From NCBI GenBank assembly GCA_902489215.1, contig CABTZE010000075.1, positions 1 to 9,776 of the forward strand: 9,776 nt of DNA. Direction: 5' to 3'. The notes below the pieces were generated by a model that did not search any database, had not been told where the DNA came from, and was given only the letters and a program-made list of their open reading frames with translations. The DNA is from an uncultured Brevibacterium sp. (GTDB taxonomy: Bacteria; Actinomycetota; Actinomycetes; Actinomycetales; Brevibacteriaceae). Both the position numbers and the translations under genes were made by a program. Shown one piece after another: positions 5,887 to 9,776 of this stretch; position 1 is the first letter of the stretch; every line of letters begins with the position of its first letter.

Positions 5887-6456
5887 TCAGCCGTTCAGCT
5901 GCTCGACGGCCTGCTTCGCGTACTCGTGGTAGCTCTCCCACCTGGCTGAACCCTTGAACACGACCGTTGTGTCGGCAACCTTGCCGACCAGCGCCTGCTG
6001 AGTGAGGTCCTTCGATTCGTATTCGGTGAACGTCACCCCGTCGATTTCCGATTTCCCGCGTTCGACAGCGCCGTCGAGAACGGAGGCGAGCCAATCATCG
6101 TCGCCCTGAGACTGGCGCAGAGAAACCCACTGGTCCTGCGGACCGACCATCGACACGTACCACGTGTCCGCCTCGGGGTGGCCCATCTTGGTGAAGTGGG
6201 CATCGTTGGCATTCCAGTCCTCAAGCAGCTTCGGCGTGTAGAGATCGAAGCCCGCGTGGTCCTCAGCAGTCTGGCCGATTGAGGCAACATCAACGCTGCG
6301 CGTGGGATCGCCCTTCGGCTGCGGAACGAGCATAAAAACGACGAACACCAGGCCGAAGCAGATGACCAGAGCAATGATCATGTTGACCCAGTTCGACTTC
6401 AGGCGGATCTGGCGCATTTCTTCCCGCGAACCGGGAACAGGCTTCTTCTCAGACAC
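5887..6456 (-). CDS. DUF4245-like single-pass membrane protein
   Basis: Function unknown. From GTG at 6456 it has 189 residues: a charged cytoplasmic N-terminus (EKKPVPGSREEMRQIRLKSN), one transmembrane helix at about 24-44 (start WVNMIIALVICFG), and an extracytoplasmic domain of about 145 residues rich in Asp, Glu and Trp without cysteines. This architecture and its place between xseAB and glpX match the DUF4245 family, found almost only in Actinobacteria. The family call rests on context and layout as much as on residues. A GACAAT box ends 7 nt before the GTG, while AGGGGG lies right at the start codon, so leaderless translation seems more likely. A longer frame to 6498 has no support. It shares a roughly 100-bp divergent promoter region with glpX. 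Confidence 0.85.
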   Translation of the reverse strand: MSEKKPVPGSREEMRQIRLKSNWVNMIIALVICFGLVFVVFMLVPQPKGDPTRSVDVASIGQTAEDHAGFDLYTPKLLEDWNANDAHFTKMGHPEADTWYVSMVGPQDQWVSLRQSQGDDDWLASVLDGAVERGKSEIDGVTFTEYESKDLTQQALVGKVADTTVVFKGSARWESYHEYAKQAVEQLNG

Positions 6457-6469
6457 GCCCCCTATTGTC
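6457..6469 (-). promoter_or_regulatory. Putative leaderless promoter of the DUF4245-like gene
   Basis: GACAAT (6469-6464, minus strand) lies 7 nt from the GTG at 6456. The match to TATAAT is 4 of 6 and no good -35 is visible. Its value comes from having the same layout as the ispH and glpX starts. Confidence 0.4.
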
Positions 6470-6519
6470 TCTGAGCGCGAACCCAAACGCACACCCACCC
6501 ACCGCTTGGCCCATCTGAG

Positions 6520-6548
6520 TTCGCTGTGTCACAGCCGGGTGGCACAAT
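6520..6548 (+). promoter_or_regulatory. Putative glpX promoter with an 11-bp palindrome in the spacer
   Basis: CACAAT (6543-6548) lies 7 nt before the ATG at 6556, with a TTCGCT hexamer (6520-6525) 17 bp upstream. The perfect palindrome CTGTG-T-CACAG (6524-6534) overlaps the -35 and spacer and could be an operator. AAGGA at 6549-6553 is too close to the ATG to be a good Shine-Dalgarno sequence. Confidence 0.45.
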
Positions 6549-6555
6549 AAGGACT

Positions 6556-7686
6556 ATGAGCACCAGCGAAACACCGGCAGATAACCCGACTGTCAAAAGC
6601 CACCACAACGGCGGACGGGCTTCTGCCCCTCCCCAGGCCGTCACTGATGAATGGACGCAGCGTCTGCGCACGCAGGCCGGCGAACCCGACCGCAACCTCG
6701 CACTCGAACTCGTCCGCGTCACAGAAGCCGCCGCGATTGCAGCAGCCCCGTGGGTGGGCCGCGGTGACAAACTGGCCGCCGACGGCGCCGCAGTTGCCGC
6801 TATGCGCAATGTCATCTCCACCGTCACCATGAACGGCACCGTCGTGATCGGCGAAGGTGAAAAAGACGAAGCCCCCATGCTGTACAACGGCGAAGCAGTC
6901 GGCAACGGCACCGGCGCCCTGTGTGATGTCGCAGTCGACCCCATCGACGGCACCACGCTGACCGCCAAGGGCATGCCCAACGCCATTTCCGTCATGGCGG
7001 TGTCCGAAGACGGCTCCATGTACGACCCTTCGGCTGTCTTCTACATGGAAAAGCTCGTGGTCGGCCCCCAGGCAGCAGACTACGTTGACCTTCGCCTGCC
7101 CGTGGACGAAAACATCCGCCGCGTCGCCAAGGCCAAGGGCAACCCCGGCAACCCGTCGTCCGTCACCGTCGTCATCCTCGACCGTCCCCGCCACAAAGAT
7201 CTCATCCAGCAGGTCCGCGATGCCGGCGCGCGCGTCAAGCTCATCTCCGACGGCGACGTCGCAGGCTCCATCGCGGCCTGCCGCCCCGGCACCGGGATCG
7301 ACATGCTCATGGGCATTGGCGGAACCCCCGAAGGCATCATCTCGGCCTGCGCTATCAAAGCCCTCGGCGGCGTCATCCAGGGCCGCCTGTGGCCGCAGGA
7401 CGACGCTGAGCGCCAGGGTGCGATCGACGCGGGTCTCGACGTCGACGCAGTGCTCAGCACGGATGACCTCGTGACCGGCGACAACACGTACTTCGTCGCC
7501 ACCGGCATCACCGGCGGCGATCTCCTGGGCGGCCTGCGCTACGAAGGCAAGCGCGTCGTCACCGAATCGCTCGTCATGCGCTCGAAGTCCGGTACAGTCC
7601 GAACTGTCATGGCCGAGCACCTGCTGGAGAAGACCCACTCCTACGAAGAAGCGGCCAAGGAGGCCGCTGCGCGAGGCCTGGTCTGA
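6556..7686 (+). CDS. glpX: Fructose-1,6-bisphosphatase class II (GlpX)
   Basis: Hydrolyses fructose 1,6-bisphosphate to fructose 6-phosphate, the committed gluconeogenic step; class II is the main FBPase of actinobacteria. From ATG at 6556 it has 376 residues; the N-terminal 30 are a variable tail and the remainder is standard family length. Diagnostic motifs are IGEGEKDEAPMLYNGE and VDPIDGTT (metal-binding Asp and substrate loop), ISDGDVAGSI and GIGGTPEG, all in the usual order. An upstream in-frame GTG at 6526 would lie inside the predicted promoter and is rejected. The TGA stop shares its A with the ATG of the carbonic anhydrase (TGATG), so the genes are translationally coupled and most likely one operon with fumC. 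The sequence strongly prefers GAA for Glu, as do its neighbours. Confidence 0.98.
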   Translation: MSTSETPADNPTVKSHHNGGRASAPPQAVTDEWTQRLRTQAGEPDRNLALELVRVTEAAAIAAAPWVGRGDKLAADGAAVAAMRNVISTVTMNGTVVIGEGEKDEAPMLYNGEAVGNGTGALCDVAVDPIDGTTLTAKGMPNAISVMAVSEDGSMYDPSAVFYMEKLVVGPQAADYVDLRLPVDENIRRVAKAKGNPGNPSSVTVVILDRPRHKDLIQQVRDAGARVKLISDGDVAGSIAACRPGTGIDMLMGIGGTPEGIISACAIKALGGVIQGRLWPQDDAERQGAIDAGLDVDAVLSTDDLVTGDNTYFVATGITGGDLLGGLRYEGKRVVTESLVMRSKSGTVRTVMAEHLLEKTHSYEEAAKEAAARGLV

Positions 7687-8339
7687 TGCCGGCTCGCAAC
7701 CTGACTCCGCAGCAGGCGCTTGAGCACCTCATGGAAGGCAACAAGCGCTTTGTTGCAGACACCCCGTCGCACCCCAACCAGAACTCCAAGCACCGCAGCA
7801 CACTGACTGATCACCAGCACCCGTACGCAACGCTGTTCGGCTGTGCGGATTCGCGTGTTGCCGCCGAAATGATCTTCGACGTCGGGCTGGGCGAAATGTT
7901 CGTCGTCCGCACCGCCGGCCAGGTCACCGACGCGGTCACCATCGGCAGCCTCGAATACGGGGCATCCAACCTCGGCACACCGCTGCTGATCGTGCTGGGC
8001 CACGACAGCTGCGGTGCGGTGACGGCCGCAGTCGAATCCCTCGAAACCGGCGAAACGCCCAACGGATTCGTCTACGACGTCGTCTCACGACTCCTGCCGA
8101 CTGTTATTCACGCTCGTCGCGACGGCTTCAATGACATCGGCGGCGCTGTACACCAGAACACCGTCGACACGGTGCACCTGCTGTACGAACGCTCACAGAT
8201 CCTCAAAGAACTGGTCGACACCGGCCGGCTCATGATCGTCGGCATGACCTACAAGCTCAAAGACGGCCGCGCCAAAATCGTCGCCCAGATCGGCGGCGAA
8301 GCGGCCACGGAAAACGAACTCACGGAGGCAGCACAGTGA
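7686..8339 (+). CDS. Beta-carbonic anhydrase
   Basis: Interconverts CO2 and bicarbonate in the cytosol, supplying bicarbonate to carboxylases. The protein has 217 residues, standard for bacterial beta-class enzymes. Zinc ligands Cys53, His106 and Cys109 are present in GCADSR (52-57) and GHDSCGAV (105-112), with the Asp55-Arg57 catalytic dyad. VVRTAGQV (73-80) and SLEYG (88-92) are the other family motifs. The ATG overlaps the glpX stop by 1 nt, and the stop overlaps the fumC GTG by 4 nt. This tight packing between FBPase and fumarase suggests it serves central carbon flow, for example anaplerotic carboxylation (inference). Confidence 0.96.
   Translation: MPARNLTPQQALEHLMEGNKRFVADTPSHPNQNSKHRSTLTDHQHPYATLFGCADSRVAAEMIFDVGLGEMFVVRTAGQVTDAVTIGSLEYGASNLGTPLLIVLGHDSCGAVTAAVESLETGETPNGFVYDVVSRLLPTVIHARRDGFNDIGGAVHQNTVDTVHLLYERSQILKELVDTGRLMIVGMTYKLKDGRAKIVAQIGGEAATENELTEAAQ
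8324..8328 (+). promoter_or_regulatory. fumC ribosome-binding site (GGAGG)
   Basis: GGAGG lies 7 nt before the GTG at 8336, inside the end of the carbonic anhydrase gene. It fixes the GTG as the fumC start despite the 4-nt overlap. Confidence 0.75.
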
Positions 8340-9739
8340 CAGAATTCCGCATCGAACACGACACCATGGGCGAAGTCAAAGTCCCCAAGGACGCCCTCTA
8401 CGCCGCGCAGACCCAGCGCGCCGTCGAGAACTTCCCCATTTCGGGCAAGACCCTCGAAAACGCTCACATCGCAGCTCTCGGCCAGGTGAAGAAGGCCGCA
8501 GCGCGTGCCAACCTGGAACTCGGCGTTCTCGACGCCGACCGCGCCGAAGCCATCGCCCAGGCAGCTGACGAAGTCATCGCCGGCAAGCACAACGGCGAAT
8601 ACCCCATCGACGTGTTCCAGACCGGTTCGGGCACATCCTCGAACATGAACACGAACGAAGTCCTGGCCAACCTCGCCACCCAGATCCTCAAGGACAAGGG
8701 CATCGAGGTGCACCCCAACGACCACGTGAATGCTTCCCAGTCCTCCAACGACGTGTTCCCCACCTCGGTGCACGTTGCCGTCACCGGCGCACTGGTCAAC
8801 GACCTCATCCCGGCTATGCGCACGCTCGCTGAATCGCTGGAGAAAAAGGCCGAAGCCTGGAAGGACGTCGTCAAGGCCGGCCGTACCCACCTGATGGACG
8901 CAACCCCGGTGACGCTCGGCCAGGAATTCTCCGGCTACGCCGCACAGGTGCGCATCGGCATCGAGCGCATTGAAGCTTCGCTCCCCCGCGTGGCTGAAGT
9001 CCCGCAGGGCGGCACTGCCACCGGCACCGGCATCAACACGCCCGACGGCTTCTCCAAGCGCGTCATCGAACTGCTAGCCGAACAGACCGGCCTGCCCATC
9101 ACGGAAGCCCGCAACCACTTCGAAGCACAGGCCAACCGCGACGGCCTCGTGGAAGTCTCCGGCCAGCTGCGCACCATTGCCTACAGCTACATGAAGATCA
9201 ACAACGACCTCCGTTGGATGGGTTCGGGCCCCAACACGGGTCTGGGTGAAATCCACATTCCGGACCTCCAGCCCGGTTCGTCGATCATGCCCGGCAAGGT
9301 CAACCCGGTCATCTGCGAAGCCGCAATCATGGTTTCGGCTCAGGTCATCGGCAACGACACCACCATTTCGCTGTCCTCGACCAACGGCGCCTTCGAACTC
9401 AATGTGGGCATCCCGGTCATGGCTGCGAACCTGCTGGAGTCCATCCGCCTGATGGCCAACACCTCGGTCGTCATGGCCGAAAAGATGATCGACGGTCTCA
9501 CGGTCAACGAAGAGCGTGCCCGCTTCCTCGCCGAAGCATCGCCTTCGATCGTGACCCCGCTGAACAAGGTCATCGGCTACGAAGCAGCTGCAGCAATCGC
9601 CAAGCACGCTGTTGCAGAGAAGATGACGGTCAAGGAAGCAACCATCGACCTGGGCTACGTCGAAAACGGCACCATCACGGAAGAAGAGCTCGACAAGACT
9701 CTCGACGTGATGACCATGGTCGGCAACTACAACCGCTGA
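8336..9739 (+). CDS. fumC: Class II fumarate hydratase (fumarase C)
   Basis: Converts fumarate and L-malate in the TCA cycle; an oxygen-stable homotetramer without an iron-sulfur cluster. The protein has 467 residues, matching the family. Motifs are TGSGTSSNMNTNEV (96-109), SQSSNDVFPTS (134-144), GRTHLMDATPVTLGQEFSGYA (182-202) with the active-site His185, and the fumarate-lyase signature GSSIMPGKVNP (314-324) with the catalytic serine loop. The GTG start is supported by GGAGG 7 nt upstream and by the residues EFRIEHDTMGEVKVP, which open typical FumC proteins. It is the last visible gene of the glpX-carbonic anhydrase-fumC cluster; only 37 nt follow its stop and they contain no clear terminator. 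Aspartate ammonia-lyase is related, but the residues around the signatures fit fumarase. Confidence 0.98.
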   Translation: MTEFRIEHDTMGEVKVPKDALYAAQTQRAVENFPISGKTLENAHIAALGQVKKAAARANLELGVLDADRAEAIAQAADEVIAGKHNGEYPIDVFQTGSGTSSNMNTNEVLANLATQILKDKGIEVHPNDHVNASQSSNDVFPTSVHVAVTGALVNDLIPAMRTLAESLEKKAEAWKDVVKAGRTHLMDATPVTLGQEFSGYAAQVRIGIERIEASLPRVAEVPQGGTATGTGINTPDGFSKRVIELLAEQTGLPITEARNHFEAQANRDGLVEVSGQLRTIAYSYMKINNDLRWMGSGPNTGLGEIHIPDLQPGSSIMPGKVNPVICEAAIMVSAQVIGNDTTISLSSTNGAFELNVGIPVMAANLLESIRLMANTSVVMAEKMIDGLTVNEERARFLAEASPSIVTPLNKVIGYEAAAAIAKHAVAEKMTVKEATIDLGYVENGTITEEELDKTLDVMTMVGNYNR

Positions 9740-9776
9740 CCCGGTCCTGGGCAAGCCAGTCGCGGCAAATCCCTGA

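Noticed and set aside
5849..5895. Direct repeat TCAGCCGTT, two copies 38 bp apart between xseB and the DUF4245-like gene
   Set aside because: Nine bases, one copy inside coding sequence; too short to mean anything alone.
6526..6555. glpX start at GTG 6526
   Set aside because: It would place the start inside the predicted -10/spacer region and adds residues not expected in GlpX.
6529..7638. 369-codon minus-strand frame opposite glpX
   Set aside because: The translation is an Asp/Gly/Val/His-rich mirror of glpX codon bias with no recognisable motif.
8249..9754. Long minus-strand frames opposite fumC
   Set aside because: They mirror fumC codon usage; the plus strand carries every fumarase signature.
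1..9776. CRISPR array, tRNA, rRNA, transposase or integrase
   Set aside because: I found no regularly spaced repeats, cloverleaf-like sequence, rRNA segments or transposase/integrase motifs on either strand.

Overview
The window looks like chromosomal DNA of a high-GC actinobacterium. The evidence is gene order and gene content: ispH divergent from xseA-xseB, a DUF4245-type membrane protein, class II fructose-bisphosphatase (glpX) and fumC. This is a recurrent actinobacterial neighbourhood. GTG starts, leaderless-looking promoters and hairpin terminators without a U tract fit the same group. I cannot name the genus from the sequence alone.

Layout. Positions 1-1182 (minus) hold the first 394 residues of a DHA2-type (EmrB/QacA-like) MFS drug exporter, which runs off the left edge. 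Positions 1183-1889 hold no complete ordinary gene. They contain (a) a possible exporter leader with a -10 box, an 18-codon leaderless uORF and three inverted repeats, (b) an unassigned stretch, and (c) the first 80 codons of a luciferase-like flavin monooxygenase, cut short. From 1890 rightwards everything is dense core genome: rmuC (+), a strong hairpin between convergent genes, ispH (-), xseA-xseB (+, overlapping), a DUF4245-like gene (-), then glpX, a beta-carbonic anhydrase and fumC (+), the last three with overlapping stop and start codons.

How the genes work together. RmuC and exonuclease VII (XseA plus XseB) are DNA-maintenance proteins. IspH completes the MEP isoprenoid pathway. The glpX-carbonic anhydrase-fumC cluster joins gluconeogenesis, CO2/bicarbonate supply and the TCA cycle; bicarbonate would feed anaplerotic carboxylation, whose product oxaloacetate links fumarase to the gluconeogenic FBPase step (inference). 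The exporter differs from the rest in codon choice (8 of 9 Glu codons are GAG, while the core genes mostly use GAA) and lies next to a truncated gene. The left 1.3-1.5 kb is therefore best read as an accessory block joined to a conserved core.

No wholly new multi-gene system is evident. The most interesting candidate is the exporter's leader: a -10 box exactly 7 nt before an 18-codon ORF whose stop codon sits in the loop of a 12-bp hairpin, an arrangement expected of ribosome-dependent attenuation of a resistance gene. This is a hypothesis from sequence structure, not a demonstrated system.
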